DNA of 41,386 bases, from contig MWCD01000033.1 in the NCBI GenBank assembly GCA_002069885.1, forward strand, positions 1-41,386. Direction: 5' to 3'. The DNA is from a bacterium ADurb.Bin236. Lineage in GTDB: Bacteria; UBP15; UBA6099. The translations under genes were made by a program, and so were the position numbers. The notes beneath the pieces were generated by a model that worked only from the letters and a program-made list of their open reading frames with translations, searched no databases and had not been told where the DNA came from. Numbering within the stretch: position 1 is the first letter of the stretch; every line of letters starts with the position of its first letter. This document shows positions 41,353 to 41,386 of the stretch, in pieces.

Positions 41353-41386
41353 GTTGCGGTTACGCAACGCATGATGTGAAATCGTT

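Noticed and set aside
1-41386. tRNA, rRNA, CRISPR arrays, prophage or insertion sequences
   Set aside because: I saw no T-loop consensus with cloverleaf pairing, no regularly spaced short repeats, and no transposase, integrase or phage structural gene.

Overview
The window is a high-GC stretch from a diderm (Gram-negative-type) bacterium, probably an uncultured lineage known mainly from metagenomes. A lauroyl-acyltransferase-like protein, many lipoproteins, exported thioredoxins and a c-type heme lipoprotein point to an outer membrane and a redox-active periplasm. fdhE, a TupABC tungstate transporter and hypB point to an anaerobic or facultative metabolism using W/Mo formate dehydrogenases and Ni enzymes, although the enzymes themselves are not here. 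The phylum cannot be fixed from this piece. Genes use the standard code, usually have GGAGG-type ribosome sites, and sit in short operons. There are no tRNA, rRNA, CRISPR, phage or insertion-sequence signals. It reads as ordinary chromosome with unusual intergenic repeats.

Layout: the cut start of a membrane protein (minus) and a FapA/DUF342 protein (plus) diverge at the left edge. Minus genes follow: lipid A-type acyltransferase, fdhE, a TPM-domain protein and a nucleotidyltransferase-like protein. Next is a four-gene minus operon (6041-9331): a DsbD/CcdA-type thiol transporter, a TlpA-like protein, an exported thioredoxin with a Met/Pro-rich tail, and a lipoprotein carrying only the barrel part of YyaL. 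From 9472 transaldolase, a HAD-IIA phosphatase and pyrG run plus. After a repeat-rich spacer come two paralogous DMT permeases flanking an M23 peptidase, then fmdB-dprA-topA.

The middle holds a STAS protein, a tiny coiled-coil protein, tupABC behind a promoter with an inverted repeat, a MATE exporter, a glycosyltransferase plus exported PHP protein, and glpD. The right third has an NAD-dependent epimerase with a GGCT-like protein, a ROK-like kinase, a P460-like lipoprotein, hypB, a 'quinate 5-dehydrogenase'-type protein of unclear function, a large GH38-like protein with altered metal motif, a second FmdB zinc ribbon, an HTH/pseudo-receiver regulator, a YtxH protein, a coiled-coil/winged-helix protein and trpF.

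The best candidates for something little described are (1) the exported, split YyaL/thiol-redox operon, (2) a modular family of dispersed intergenic hairpin repeats found after several genes, (3) the GH38-like enzyme lacking the usual zinc ligands, and (4) the HTH fused to a receiver domain that has lost its phosphorylation residues.
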